NCBI GenBank assembly: GCA_025642065.1
Contig: JAODUP010000669.1
Span: 1 to 64,000, forward strand
From: Paralvinella palmiformis
Lineage: Eukaryota > Annelida > Polychaeta > Terebellida > Alvinellidae
Reading direction: 5' to 3'
DNA length: 64,000 nt
Part shown: positions 22,971 through 44,129 of the stretch, in pieces
Layout: each line of letters starts with the position of its first letter
How positions within the stretch are numbered: position 1 is the stretch's first letter
The notes under the pieces: model-generated
What the model was told of the DNA's origin: nothing
What the model saw: only the letters and a program-made list of their open reading frames with translations
Databases searched by the model: none
Translations under genes and position numbers: made by a program

Positions 22971-23383
22971 TTTTCTTCTCATTAATCAATTATTATAAAC
23001 CTAACAAAAACAGCAATACCGACAAATATTTATTTCCTAAACATTTTCCTAAAATAGCATTAGCAAAACGTGGAATGGACTGGCAAGGTAATGATGATAA
23101 ATTCACAAATCAAATGTACACAGTTCTATTTATCAATTTCTATTCCTTAAAGAAAATACTGTAAAAGCTCCAGGTCATATTATATGACCGCCTTTAGCTG
23201 CAGATGACATTTTAGGTGTGTACAAGTATAGGTTAATTGGAGGGACCTGCGAGGGGTGGGGTGTTAGAGTGGACGGTTAATGGAAATAGCTTTCTAGAAC
23301 GGACGATCGTGGAGAAACGTTAACCGTAGCTTAATTAATGCGACGTTGACTTGGTGATAAAACCACATTTATGTTAACATATT

Positions 23384-30654
<7,271 letters not shown>

Positions 30655-31238
30655 GGCGACAGTTTTCGATTAGCATCTGGAACAGAATGATAATTAGAAT
30701 GACATGGCAATGGTCACTCACTCACAAACTCACTCACTCACTCAGTAAACCAGTCAAACAATTTATCAATAATCAGGCAATTAGTTGACCAATAGATAAA
30801 TTAGTCAATCGATTGATCACACACACAGATCCCAACATACCTGTTCCAGAGACTTTATCCGACATCAGTCACTCTCATCCGGATTCCGGTTGAGAATGGC
30901 CGACATCCCTTAATTTATATTTTTTCAACGAATAATTTTTGGCGTTTTTAGTTTCTAACTGATATTCCAGTTTGTTTTTCCTCTGAAAAATGCTACCTAC
31001 GATAGTAATATTGCAGCTAAAAGATCCATTAAAAAAATTATATTTAATAATGGCTCATGAATACTTCAAGATACGTCCAAGATTGACCTATGATCATAGA
31101 GTTATTTTAGCTGTCCGTAAGCCAAGCCTGCTGTCCATATCGGAAGTTGGAATATATTGAAAGCATTATAAGCAAAGTCATATACTATGTAAATGAGCGA
31201 TGGGGTTCATTGGGCATACATTTATGTGCAGCCTATAA

Positions 31239-31376
31239 TCTCGGCGTGGTCATATCTGAAGGGTGTTTAATCGTTGACTTCGCTTCATTACCTTTGGAGG
31301 TAGCTCGGCCCCTTTAGCCTACCATGTGCACAAAAGTGGCTGTAAAACACCAATCATCATCATCATCATCATCATC
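31239..31376 (+). mobile_element. SINE-1, 5' truncated, with target duplication
   Basis: It starts inside the head at TCTCGGCG and keeps the whole body and an (ATC)n tail. It is flanked by 15-bp duplications with one mismatch, ATGTGCAGCCTATAA (31224-31238) and ATGTGCAGCTTATAA (31377-31391). The truncation therefore happened at insertion. Confidence 0.9.
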
Positions 31377-31607
31377 ATGTGCAGCTTATAACACAAAAGG
31401 CTGTTTTTATAAACTGATTTACTTTATTTAGTCAAAATCAGGACCCAAGAAACACGTGTACAAAACTATAAGGTATGTTAAGGCAATTCTTTGGTGGATA
31501 ATACGCCCTTTCACTGATATCTTGTAACTTATAAATAATTTGTTTTAGTTTGTGGAAACATCAAAAGTTTGAGTTTTTGCGGATTACTTTCAGTTGGCTG
31601 TAGAAGA

Positions 31608-31705
31608 GTGGGTCTCCGTGGCAGTGCGGTTGGTCACAGAACTTTAGTATCTACGTTCAAATCTAGACCAGGCTGTGTGTGAAGGGTGTTTCATCTTTCA
31701 CTTTT
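31608..31705 (+). mobile_element. SINE-1 head fragment
   Basis: A diverged tRNA-like head (GGTCTCCGTGGCAGTGCGGT, box B-like GTTCAAATCTAG) is followed by GAAGGGTGTTTCATCTTTCA. Confidence 0.65.
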
Positions 31706-32575
31706 GCTTCTTTCGTGAAACAGCAACATCTACATTTCTCCTTTAATGTGGCTACCACGTGGCCGATTAATGATACAACAGAATATGATTACATGTTTAG
31801 TATTAACATACGGAGTGTGTTGACGTTGGACACCCAATCTCGAGCAATATGTCGCCCTTCAGGCTTAGATTCCTGTCCAACTTTACCAGAACGCACACGA
31901 GTTGATGACGTCAGAACACAACTTTGCTAAGCCATAGCAGAAAACAAAACAAAAAAACAGAGCCGAATATTCATAAGGATGATATACATAATTCACGATT
32001 GCTGCATAGGAATTGAATTTCCACATAGGAGCCATTGATAAACGACCTCGGTGATGGTCACAGCTGGAAACAAATTTCACAAACACGGGCATGAACCAAA
32101 TTCGAAGCCATCGCCTGGAGTTTTACAGCGTAGCGCCACTAACAACTTTACCACAGGAATGTCCATCTATGCTTGATATGGTGGATATGTTGCGTTGAAA
32201 GCTTTAATTTTTATCTACTTCTTTCTCACTTTTGTTGTCTATATATTATACGAAACTCGGTGAATAAAATGCAACTGTACTATTTATAAACCCCAGTGGT
32301 TCCCTAGTGCCCAGCGTGCACTGGGCCTTGACCGAAAATACACTAGAGTGGCGCCGCGTCGTGAATGACTAAGGAACTAACGAACGCCCTTCGTTCCCAT
32401 GCTAACCGTAATCTGTCGGTGTTTCTTATCCGAAATATTTAGGTCGAGGAAAGTAACCCTATTAAACTAGTCAACTCTCCACACGACCAGTTTTCCCCAG
32501 CATTTAATGGACCGATCTCTAAAACTGACACACACATATCTCACTGAGTGCAGTAATATTCACCTGCGGCGTAAC

Positions 32576-32658
32576 CCTTTGACATATGACTCAGCTCCTT
32601 ATTTTAGTTCTAAAGAGAGCTACTAACAATACAAAAGATAACAATGTTTAAATTATCC
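32576..32658. repeat. 83-bp dispersed repeat, copy 2
   Basis: Second copy of the 30293-30375 repeat, 2283 bp away, with one mismatch. Confidence 0.92.
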
Positions 32659-32829
32659 TATTAACTTCACGTCGGCTACACAATAAGACAAGTTCACATG
32701 CTACATATTTATCGTGGCTGTGATGGTGAAGAAGTGTGTGTGTGCTGGGGGGGGGGGGGTGTCTAGGCACGGCTACCTGTTTACATTTACAACTAAACAC
32801 GTACAATTTTGCTAGTTTTTATTGCTACA

Positions 32830-32988
32830 TTTTGTGCCCACGGTAGGCTAAATTGGCCGAACGATCTCCAAAGGTAACCAAACGAAGTGAAAGATTAAAC
32901 TTGTTTCGGGCATTGCCATGCAGAGGGTTGAAACGAGATGCTAGAGCTCTGTGGTCAGTCGCGCTATCGATTGGGCCACGGAAGCGCC
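32830..32988 (-). mobile_element. SINE-1 copy, nearly full length
   Basis: On the minus strand it has head GGCGCTTCCGTGGCCCAATC and body GGTTACCTTTGGAGATCGTT, ending near GTGGGCACAAA. It is more diverged than the copies with clear target duplications. Confidence 0.8.
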
Positions 32989-35051
32989 ACCAACTAAAGA
33001 TATAAATGTATATTTGATGGCTAGCTGGCAGAATGACCGACTGACTGACTGACTGACTAACTGACTGACCCACTCACTCACTCACTCACTCACTAACTCA
33101 CTCACTGAATGACTGAATGATTTCATGTATGCCTGTCGCGTTCAGTATGTTTTCTGAATATATTAATAAAATATTATGAAACGCAGTTATGAATGGATCG
33201 ATCGATCGATCGATCGATCGATTGATGGATGGATGAATTGATGGATCGATCAATCAACGGATAGCTCGATCGATCGGTGGATTTATTGGCCAATGGATAG
33301 CTATTGCTGGAGAGAAAGTAATAAATAACTTACCCAAGAAGAGTTAAAAACTCTTTGTTTAACTTCGTTGTTATTTACAACTGACAGTTCCACAAACATC
33401 GGTATGAACCGTATTTGAACCTTGGCCTGATCATCTAAAAACTTGTATATTCATACATAAAATATACAAATACCCCTATAAACCTATACATTTTTTTATT
33501 ATAAATTGGTATATCAGTCTATAGGCGTGAATATGGTTATTACTTCTGGGCGACTCATCAGTATGCAGGTTTCCGGCTGAGAGATGTTTTTCCAATATAT
33601 TCTTTGGTAACAATCGGGATTATCGGTTTAGTTTCATATTCTAATGAAGCTTCTTTTGGCTGCACATCTACGTAAAACATAACCAGTGAGATGCCGCGGG
33701 GGGGGGGGGGGGAAGAGGGGAGGTGTGATCCATAATGTATCACAGCTCTAATCCGGAATGACAATATGAGTCACAATTATTTCATAGCCAGCTATCAACA
33801 ATTGTGTGATAATTCGTAGTTCAAACGGATGCTGAAGTAAAAATACTTAATTCAATTTTTTTATTATAATTTGCGTCAAATTTTTATTTCTTTGCACGTG
33901 AACGTCAGCTTCAGTCGGAAACTTAATCCGAACCAATCTGGGAAGTCCTTAGAGCACAGACAAAACATATACCCGTGTATGCGCATCTATTCATGTTCAC
34001 ACCAAAAGGCAAGCAATTAATATAATTGTTCCCATTTTAGCGAGCCAATTAAAACCCAATATATGTGCTTATAGTTGAAGTTTTGGAAACTGGCCATAAA
34101 ATGAACATTTAGTAATTTAAAACAACATAAAACCATAACATATATATGTCTAAATACAAAACTACCCCGCCAGCAACTGTTTATAACTTCTCGTCACCAC
34201 ATCAAATGATACAGGTATTCAATACTTATTGCTGTACATTGACGAAATTATTTAATTGCTTATAAATATATAATATTATTTATGACATGGCTTGAAATAG
34301 ATAGATGTGGGTTTTATATATGCGTGCGTGCGAGCGTGTGTGCGTTATTTAAAAATTCGATTAAAATCGCACAGCATCTTTTACCTGATTTATTCTTCCT
34401 TGGCCCTCAGATTGTTACAATAACATGTAATGACAATTGTCTATACCTCTTCACCGAAACAGACATCGTTCAGAGAAGGGCAAACACGAAAAAGAAATTA
34501 ATAAAAAAAATCAATTAACAATATAGAAAAATATGCTACTTCCTGATTATCAAATTTTTCTAAATTATAAATTACAAACGATTCGCTATAAAGATTGAGT
34601 GATTGATAATCATATTGCATCTGAGCAATATTGTAATATGAACGAAAATCGAATAGGATGTTAGTAAGGAAACTGAGGTGGGGAGCGGGGAACTGATACA
34701 TGAACAAAATGGAATGTGACAAGTTTGTTATTTGCACCAAAATAAGTGACTATCATGGAAAATGGATTATCCCCGCTAGAAAAACGAACCACGTATCGTT
34801 ACGGACCAGTTCCCGGGAGTCATTTCCCCATTATTCACTTCCTTCATCCGACATGACATTCGATCAACGCTGACCTGTCACGTGATAACACGTGATCAAA
34901 GCTCATCGGTTGATCGCCCAAATCAGTCATGCTTGAAGCGTGAAACGGAATGACGCCAAGTCTGGATGTTTGGATTTATAGTCTTTGTGTTATAGATGAT
35001 CATGACGTGAATTAAAATGCTCTCCCTGTCTGCCAGTCTGCCAGTCAGTCA

Positions 35052-35052
<1 letters not shown>

Positions 35053-35103
<51 letters not shown>

Positions 35104-35104
35104 G
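35053..35104. repeat. (TCTG)n microsatellite
   Basis: Thirteen or so TCTG units directly before a SINE-1 head. Confidence 0.95.
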
Positions 35105-35250
35105 GGTGCATCCATGGTGTAACTTGTAGCACTGTTGGCCACAAATCTCAACTTCCTGAGTTCAAATCTCGGCTTGGGCATGTCTGAAGGGTATTTCATC
35201 TTTCACTTCCCTTCATTACCTTTAGAGGTCGCTCCTCCATACAATAACCC
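35104..35250 (+). mobile_element. SINE-1 copy
   Basis: Head GGGTGCATCCATGGTGTAAC with box B GAGTTCAAATCTCGG, then TGAAGGGTATTTCATC and TTCATTACCTTTAGAGGTCG. The 3' end is lost. Confidence 0.82.
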
Positions 35251-35273
35251 TACACACACACAGAGACACACGC

Positions 35274-35304
<31 letters not shown>

Positions 35305-35962
35305 GCAGCTCAGATAATGTAATCCACGGTGTGGAATGGGTCAAAATCTTAGACAGTTTGTTTTAGCTTCAGTATGTCATAGACCTAGTGCTAGGTCCTG
35401 CATTACGCATTTTACCAACTGACGGAGATATTATCTGATATTCAGCGATGTGTTTCTCGAATTAATTCACGCATTAATAGTTTTAAGACGACCAAACTCG
35501 AGTATTACGGCCACCATGGTAAAGGCCGAACATTTCCTTCAAGTGTAAAAATTGTTCTATCTGTAATTAAGAGCAACCACCTGTAAGGTGTATTGGTCTT
35601 AATATGGGGATTCCACTGTTCTGGTCCATATGTTCGTACTGACAGTATAAGTCATCAGCTATGGCCCTAGTTATATGAAGGACAACGACCCGTGATTGTT
35701 AGCTATCACCTTTTTTACCTTGAAGTCAGCTACATATCATTGTATAACGAAGCTATACAATGACAGTTACCAAGGTAAGATAGTTTTTTTGGCGAAGTTA
35801 TTCTTTGGTACTAGCATATTACTGTTAGCTGTTGTGTGTGTGTGTGTGTGTGTCTGTGTGCGTGGGCGCGCGCGTACGCGCGTGTGTGTGTGGTTATGTA
35901 AGTGAAGTACCTACGCTAAAACACCATTCAACAGCCCGTAACACACACACACACACACACAC

Positions 35963-35996
<34 letters not shown>

Positions 35997-36057
35997 AGGC
36001 ACACGTGATTTAATGAACATTTATATTATAATTTTTAAAGGCTAACGCGCGCGTGTG

Positions 36058-36059
<2 letters not shown>

Positions 36060-36095
<36 letters not shown>

Positions 36096-36111
36096 TGTTT
36101 TGTGTTGTGTG

Positions 36112-36181
<70 letters not shown>
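36060..36181. repeat. (TA)n-(GT)n microsatellite
   Basis: TA repeat (36060-36091) followed by GT repeat of about 70 bp, ending directly at a SINE-1 head fragment. Confidence 0.96.
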
Positions 36182-36186
<5 letters not shown>

Positions 36187-36276
36187 ACCCTTCAGACATG
36201 ACCACGCCGAGATTTGAACTCAGGTTGTTGAGACATGTGGCCAACAGCGCTACCAGTGGGACCATGGAGGCGCCCC
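36182..36276 (-). mobile_element. SINE-1 head fragment
   Basis: The minus strand reads GGGGCGCCTCCATGGTCCCA, box B GAGTTCAAATCTCGG and CATGTCTGAAGGGTGTTTCA, and then stops at the GT microsatellite. Confidence 0.85.
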
Positions 36277-36695
36277 GAGTGAGTGAGTGAGTGAATGAGT
36301 GAGTGATGCGATAAGCGAGTATGCTAATACAAATTGACAGAGCCATACATAGGCACATACATTAATATGTTTAAAAGATAGCTAGGGACACATGTTTGTA
36401 TAGCTAGCTACGCCAGCAAACTCCCCCCCCCCTCCCGACACACTCCAACTCGCACATAAATGTATACATATATCGATCTTTCGACGCCATATAAATGTTA
36501 TGTTCCATAAGCCGCTCACCTTTACACGTCCGTCCTCTCTCAGAAGAAAATGCTAATCCTCTTTATAATAGGCTCCCAAGCTTTATCCACCGATCAAACG
36601 AGTCAGATGTATGTAACGCGAAGATCTAACCTCAACACTGTACTCAACGACGTGTCATGTCATGGTTCAGTTGCATAATGACTATAGTTTAACTA

Positions 36696-36740
<45 letters not shown>

Positions 36741-36978
36741 CAGCGATTCTCTCTCCGTCTCGTTATTCAGGTTTCAATGACGATCACAACCACGGTACGC
36801 GATATGCTCTGGTTGTAGGACAGACCGTGGCGCCCTCTCGGCGACCAATAAAACCAACTGTTTTTTATGCTAAGGACTGAACGTGTTAGCATTCTTTTTG
36901 CTTGTTTGATTCTTTCAGTCTCGGATGGCTTACAGTCAACGGTATCTACTCTAACCGCTTTAGTTTTTTTGTCTCATG

Positions 36979-37015
<37 letters not shown>

Positions 37016-37709
37016 CGAACTGAGTAGCTGAATTGATTGATTTTATTTATTCCATATCATATACATGTATACAATGATCAGATATCAGAGTAGAATGTAA
37101 ATATCACAAATAATATATATCAAATATATAGTAAAGGCTGGAACTAAAAGTCAATGCTAAGAATAGCATAACACTGATTTCCATAGTGTCTATCTCAACC
37201 ACCGTCCATTAGAGAGAGAGAACTAGAGAGGGGGGGGGGAGAAGGAAACCTAATACCGAAATAGCTTGTACGTGGTCACATAAGTGTTCAGATGATCTTT
37301 ATAATGTCTCATTTTTAGAGCTGTAAAACTCAAAAGACACAGAATCCGTTAGTCGTGCGACAGAATGTACTCGAAGACTTAAGTAATCATAAAGCCGGCA
37401 AACAGCCGCCGACCCCAATCAGCCCCGCCACACGGGCTTCTGGGACGCATAAAGAGAGCTGGGAGAGATGGCCGGTCTATAATTGGTGCAGAACTTTAAC
37501 ACACGAAATATCGTCACCGACTCAGTACGTACACTATATAACAACTCCAATACAATATAAAGACAAACGTTGACGCTCATTACTACTAGCTAGCTGTCAA
37601 AGAACATAACAACAACATCGACCGTCGAAACCTTTACCTTGTTGTGATATGTCGGTTAGAGCTCAAACTGTTGTTTGTCTACTTTTTAAAGATAATGGCA
37701 AAATGGCAA

Positions 37710-37752
<43 letters not shown>

Positions 37753-38110
37753 GCTAACCACCGTTTATCCTAGGCCTGAAATCACACAAAGTGGTCTCTT
37801 GTGTGATATATTACTTCATACAGTTAAGTTAAAAATTATATAGTTAGGTCTACCTTTGTTCGAAATAATTGGATAAATGTTTTGTTTAGCCTGGGCACTA
37901 TATAGTCACGTCCAGGACGTATATACCTGGCGGAGAGTAATCATTTATAGCATGTACTACAGGTTTAAGGCAACTGGCTCGGCACATTACCACTTTCGCA
38001 TTGTTTTCATTGCGGCTTAGTCGTAACTAAATGTAGGCATATATAGAAGTATAATTTTAGAAGTACATATAACTTTTTCTGAAGACGATTCTTGAAAGTT
38101 CGAACAATGA

Positions 38111-38306
38111 TGATGATGATGATGATGATTGATGTTTTACGGCCACTTTTGTGCACAAGGTAGGCTAAATGGGCCAAGCGACTTCCAAAGGTAATGAGAC
38201 GAAGTGAAAGACGAAACAGCCTTCAGATATGCCCATGCCGGGATTCGAACACGGGTGGTAGTGATCTGTGGTCCAGCACGCTACCGCTAAACCATGGAGG
38301 CGCCCC
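38111..38306 (-). mobile_element. SINE-1, full length with target duplication
   Basis: This is the best complete copy in the window, on the minus strand. The head is GGCGCCTCCATGGTTTAGCG, box B GTGTTCGAATCCCGG, and the body ends in GGCCGTAAAACATCAATCAT plus (ATC)n. It is flanked by perfect 11-bp duplications TCGAACAATGA (38100-38110 and 38307-38317). Confidence 0.93.
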
Positions 38307-39311
38307 TCGAACAATGAAGAAGTATTTGTTAGTTGTTTAAGTTGTCAATATACTATACGTTCACTTGATATCAACAACACGAACATAGTTAAAGAGGTTT
38401 TTATTTCATTTCGTAGTCTATGGTCATGAAACAGGGATAAAACTGGTAAGTGCGAACATATATTTCCAGTTTGGTCTCTTTTATTTAGTGGCATGCTCAG
38501 GGTCATACTCACAGAGGAGCAGTACAGAATAATGGAGCTCAACTACCCAGATACAGTACCATCTAACGTGATCAACCACCACCGCTTCTTGTTGTGTGAG
38601 CTTAAAATTCCAGAAGCAATCAGTTTCCTTTACTTAAATGCGATCTAAAACACCACACAACACTTTTACTAATTATAACGTTCAAGAAATAGGCACCGAT
38701 TTGTGACAGAGTAATTATTTATAATCCGGTATTTGGCTGTCACTGGCAATCCATTGCTTATTGTTTTAGTCGAATTTGTAAGTTTGTTCATCAACCATCA
38801 GAAACAATTATATGAAATGTATATATGAATATATATGTGAAATATGTGTACCGTCTAAGTTAATAATTGATTTATGAAAATACTCATATTATTGCTTAAT
38901 CTTAATGCATATAGTAGTCTACTTAGTTACCGTCACCGACTGACCGAGTCAGTAGGCATAAAAGTCTGAGTAGTCTAGCCTCTATGCTGCTAGTCTACGC
39001 CTAGATCCACACTGTTATAAGTGTTTGAAATATTATGTGCTCATGTGCTCTATTACTAATAGATGTATAAATCTCGTTTAGGTTTTCCTAAAACGAAATA
39101 TATACGCCATCGATTGGTGTATCCTGTCATTGAAGTCCCTTCAATTTGTAAAACCTTCAAACCTTCAGTTTTTTGGTGTTGGTTTGACGTAGATAGGATC
39201 AGCATGAACTCCAATTCGGGCACTTCCTTTCCTATAGCTACCATTAGAGTAAACGTCACTTAATTATCCCAGCCTAGTTTAGTGATTAATTTGCCAGAGT
39301 GTTTAACTTTT

Positions 39312-39522
39312 ACATCCTCAGTGTGTCTTTAATGTCCACCTTTAAAAAAATTAAATCAGTGCAGATGGCAACACCATTTAAAGTGGTCAGGCACCCAAGA
39401 TGTCGTGGGCTGAGAAATCTTGATGGAATTGCACCTGTGATCCTTGGATGCAGTCAGAGCGAATCCACCCTTTAGCACAAAGTGCATCATTCTTAACGAC
39501 TAGACCACCGGAATACTCTGCT
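39312..39522 (-). mobile_element. SINE-2 copy, partial and diverged
   Basis: It shares with 47165-47528 the blocks CAACACCATTTAAAGTGGTC, GGCACCCA, GTGATCCTTGG and the head TAACGACTAGACCACCGGA. It is older than that copy. Confidence 0.7.
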
Positions 39523-39989
39523 GGAGAATGTATTTATTTACTACAAGACAATTAAATTGGTCCAACAGTAACAGTGCTTATTTGTTGTTGAATATGTATG
39601 TGCAGTGTCCTAAAAATCCGAACTTTAGGAAAAGTACCAATTAAAAATGGAATATCTTCATCAGTTGTTTGTTAGTTATGTTGTGGCATAGAACTTTAAA
39701 AAAATGAACAAGTCTACTTTATTAGTTATGTTAGATTATTTTATATTAAAGAGTCATAGATAAATTGGCTGTATAATGGTTTATATGGATTCTTTTTTTT
39801 ATAACTTTCAGCAATGAATCATGTCATTTGTGTATTCATGGCTTACTCCTTTTCCATAAGTATTTGATTTATGGCAACATTTTTCCAGCTGAAAGCGTAC
39901 ACAATATTGCTTAATAATCTGTGCACGTCCGAGCTTTATATACATGGTGTAGGGCATTTTGGAGGTAATGATACCAGCAAGCAAACAAT

Positions 39990-42900
39990 ATGGAGCCGGT
40001 TAAGGTAACAGATGAAGCTCTGCTACAAAGAATTATACAACATAAGAAAATACAACATCATATTACCCTACAACCAACGAATCATAATTATAGGTATGTA
40101 TGATTTTGGATGCAGTCTGTTGTCTACATTCATTCTGCCACCATTTTTATTTCTGCTTTAAAGATTTTGCTTCATTTTAACTTGGAATAAAATGATTACA
40201 TTTTTAGTCACAATTTTAGGCAGTTTGATCTGGATCACGCAAAGAAGGATAGTAAACAAAGGAGAAATGAGCACGAACTATGGGTATGTTTAATTTATCT
40301 ATTCCTCCATTCACTCATACACAGATATGTGTTCACAATTCATGATTTTCTGTTTCACAAGTTCTGTTCATGATTCAAGATTATCAGTGTCGGTGCCTTT
40401 TCACATACCATTAAACTGCACAAACACACAGGAATACATTTATTTAAAAATATCATATTTATCTTACAGGAACATTTAGGTCACACCCAAATTTTAGGTA
40501 ATGAGATCGAACAACAATATGGTTTGAGAGCATCACATATAGTCCCGGACAACTACAGTAACTATTATTATGTTGTTTATTGATTATGTTATGATTACTA
40601 TTGTTGTTTTGAGATTGTGTGTATGTGTGTGCATTACAAACTTATGTTGATTACAGTTGGACCCAAGCGAGATAAACATGAACCACAGATTATTGATACA
40701 ATTCTAACCACCCGACAACAAGAATACATGGATAAGCTAAACACCAACGCAACAGAATTTAGGTGAGACATATAGATAAATGATAATGCTCAAAGGTGAT
40801 CTTAGGACATCTAACAATTAACCCCTTCTGTAATTTCTTTTTTAAGTTTTAAGACAACTTTATAATTCCTTGTGAGTGTTTTGTGAAATTAGCAGTGACA
40901 GTATACTTATGGTAATGTTTCATGTATGAGGTGAATTTGTGTGAACAGGAGTCTTGTCAATTTGGGCTGAGATTGAAAGGTGATGCTTTGATGATTTAAA
41001 CAGTGATGGGGTAGATCTATCTTGTGTAAGAAAATATGCCGTGCACATTGTCTTGTACAATACTTACCGATAATGTATGGAAACACCTTTTCTGCGTGAT
41101 CTTTCGTGAAATATTGTTTGTTCCCATGCTGATTCACTTAAATCAGATGCTATTTTTGGCTTTGATTTCATTCACGATTTCTTTTTGTATTAAGAATCTA
41201 TTTTGATCTGTCAGTTTGTAATGGTCTTTTTACTTAGAGTTAATATTAAGGCAAATAATCCATATTTTTGCCAACTATAAGATGACACAGAACTGCTTTT
41301 ATTATGATAACAGATCTCTACACTAGGACATCATTCTTAGAGTGAATAAATTCCTGTTTCTGTTCTGTTCATTTAAACAAAACTATTTTCCAGATATTTG
41401 TTGTCACAGAAGGAACAGATACGGGATCAGAGAGATAAACTGGCACAGATGAAGCAATTAGTCACCATAGAGAGAGCACCCATTGTAAGCTCTATGACAG
41501 GTAATTAGCTTGGTTAATGTCATCCAGACTGACTTGAGGAACTCTTGTAACATGGTTGTTGTTACGGCTTGACACTGCAAATTTGGATTTCCAGGTTTGA
41601 ATCCAAGGAATACCCATATTTGTGGGATGTTTCTTTGAGGTAACTTCCCAATACCGTATGTCTGAGGTGTTACCAGTACTGAGCCTAGACAAATCACACT
41701 CTTACCACATCTAAAAAAAGACAGATTTTTAAACAAACTGTGAAAACCTGGACTATTATTATTTTTATGAATATTCTGCACCTGGGTTCTGTCTATGAAA
41801 TGATTTATAATTGAAACAGAGCTAATTAATCATTTTTATGATGCAGATATTTAAAACAATTGATTGCATTAATTAATAAATGTAAAAATTGGCTTACGGG
41901 AAAGAAAGCCATAGATAAATTAGTGGTACATATCTTTTAGCTACATGCTTATGTGAAATCACATGATAGAATTATCTGTAAAATTATGTGCTATCAAAAG
42001 AAAGCTATCCTTGGTAGAATTCACTCTGCTCTGTTAAAATAAGACTAACCCCAACATTTCTCACAATTTAGAAATTTCTCTTTTTAATCACTGTAAGATA
42101 GTCATCTGAAATGAGCAAGGTACTGGTGATTAGCATTACTGGTACATCTAACTTCAGATTAACCAGAATTTTAAAGAAGAAAAAAAACAAATTATAAAGA
42201 TGTCCCTCAAAGTCTGACTGGTTGATTAGTTTTTTCTAACTCTTGTGTATTTAGATTTTAACCTTTGTGTCATTAGTAAATCATTTAATTGGGGGAGTTC
42301 ATGATATAGTTGTATATTATTGTTAAATAATTATCACTGATTTCCTTGAAGCAGTTTTGTTTTAGGTCAGTTCTCAGTTACTGGGTTATATTTATTTAAT
42401 GCATGTGTCATAATAAGTGCAGCTACCAGTTCTGCTGGATTTGTTGTCTTCCTTCAGTGTTGCAACTGTCACGCTTTGCAGACTTTTATTGCCAGATAAA
42501 CTCCGCATACACATACTTTCCTCACCTTTTCCACCTTCTTTTATATGGTCTATTGGTCTCCATACCTGTGTGGCAATTTCACACAAGTATATCGATCAAT
42601 CAATCAAATTTATTTCAAGATCATAAGTTACAATAAATTATTAATATATAGCATTTCATAAAGCATTGTAAATTTTCTGCATCATGACATAATCTAGAGA
42701 TAAGTGAATATATGTACATTATGATTTTGTGGATCACACAAAGAAAGAATTAGTTCCTGTAATCTCCCACATTTGTGACAGACTGTGTGACTCGTGGCAT
42801 ATAACAATCATTTGCAGTTAAATATTGCATGATGAAAATGTATTTAAGTAATATTTAATATCATATCTAGCACACTGTGATTATACAGATGGTATGTAGA

Positions 42901-44086
42901 GTGTCATGGTAAAAGTAGTTGTCAGTGAAGGCTGAAAAAAATGCACAAAAATATTTGAAATATTTCACTTTCACATTTCGGTTGTTTCACTATTAATTCA
43001 GTCTGGTACACAATTTCAGACAGAGCTGTAAGTGAACCTCCTCCTGGTGAGAAACTTGGAGATATTTTACCATTTAGTGGCCGTGACTCTGTCCAAAGTG
43101 TGAAGTCGTTTATAAAGGCAACCAATCAGAGACTGCCTGCAGATATAGAAAAATATAGAAGACTCAGGTATTGTTGAATAATTGTATAATCTGACACTGA
43201 TAATGACAGTTAATTTTGAGCATCTGATGAGATACATATGCCAGGCGGCCGTTTAAACCACAGTTAATACATTTGTAGATGAACATTTAAAAACATTGAA
43301 CTATAGGCCAATTCAACATATAATTTCCAGTTTTGGGAGATATGAGTGTTTTATATGTGTCTGGCTGTATTAAGATAGACTGTCGTTTCAGTTCATTAGA
43401 AAAATCCTGGAAGGATAGAAAATAGTCTACAGATGATTAACCTTGGGGAATTCTAGCAAGACCCTTCTGGGTCCCCCCCCAAGTTTTCAGTGCCAAAATC
43501 TGAAAACCCTTTCTTGTACAGTTCATGGTTGAAGCCGGATACTTTAATAAAAACTAATAAATCATATTGTATTCATAAAAATAACAGTTAATAAAATTAG
43601 TAATAACATTGATAATAATTATAATTGATTGTCTCATTTCTTAATCTTGTTAGTGGTTTTAATGTGGTTCATGCAGAGACTGTAAAGATACATATTCTGA
43701 TTGATGGTGTAAATGATATTTATAGATTGTTAGTCTTCTGTGTCCAGATCATCATCCGATTTAGAATAGAAATTTACATGTGTATGTTCATAATTGACTT
43801 GCTGACATAATCGCAGAGCTGTCTCACAATTAAACACCAGATCCTGAACCTTTTAGTACTTATCTAGTCTCTTCTCAAAAGATTGTGTACTAGGAGCCTC
43901 CACTACTTTGTCAGGCCAGCTGTTACAAGGACGTGCTATCCTTTCCTCACAGTAGTGCTGTCTCTCCTGGGTCTTGTGGTTTCTTGGCAGCTTTTAGGTA
44001 TGCCCTCTTGTTTTATATGGGCATTCTTCTGCTGTAACTACAGCTGGCATCAGTTGCTCATCATAGGCACCAGAGTGCTCATCATA

Positions 44087-44129
<43 letters not shown>

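Larger units (their letters stand above)
33000..38100. other. Repeat-rich intergenic stretch
   Basis: No convincing gene. It holds SINE-1 fragments and microsatellites: ATCG at 33196-33222, TCTG at 35053-35104, TA at 35277-35304, TA/TG at 36060-36181 and TA at 37710-37749. A G+C-richer patch at 37340-37560 has open frames but no recognisable product. Confidence 0.5.

Noticed and set aside
39056..39263. Overlapping 66-67-codon frames on both strands
   Set aside because: Neither has splice sites in phase with a neighbour, and neither shows a recognisable protein. Overlap by chance is likely.
40907..41137. 76-codon minus-strand frame in intron 4 of the 388-aa gene
   Set aside because: No homology recognised. 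Frames of this size are common by chance in this sequence.
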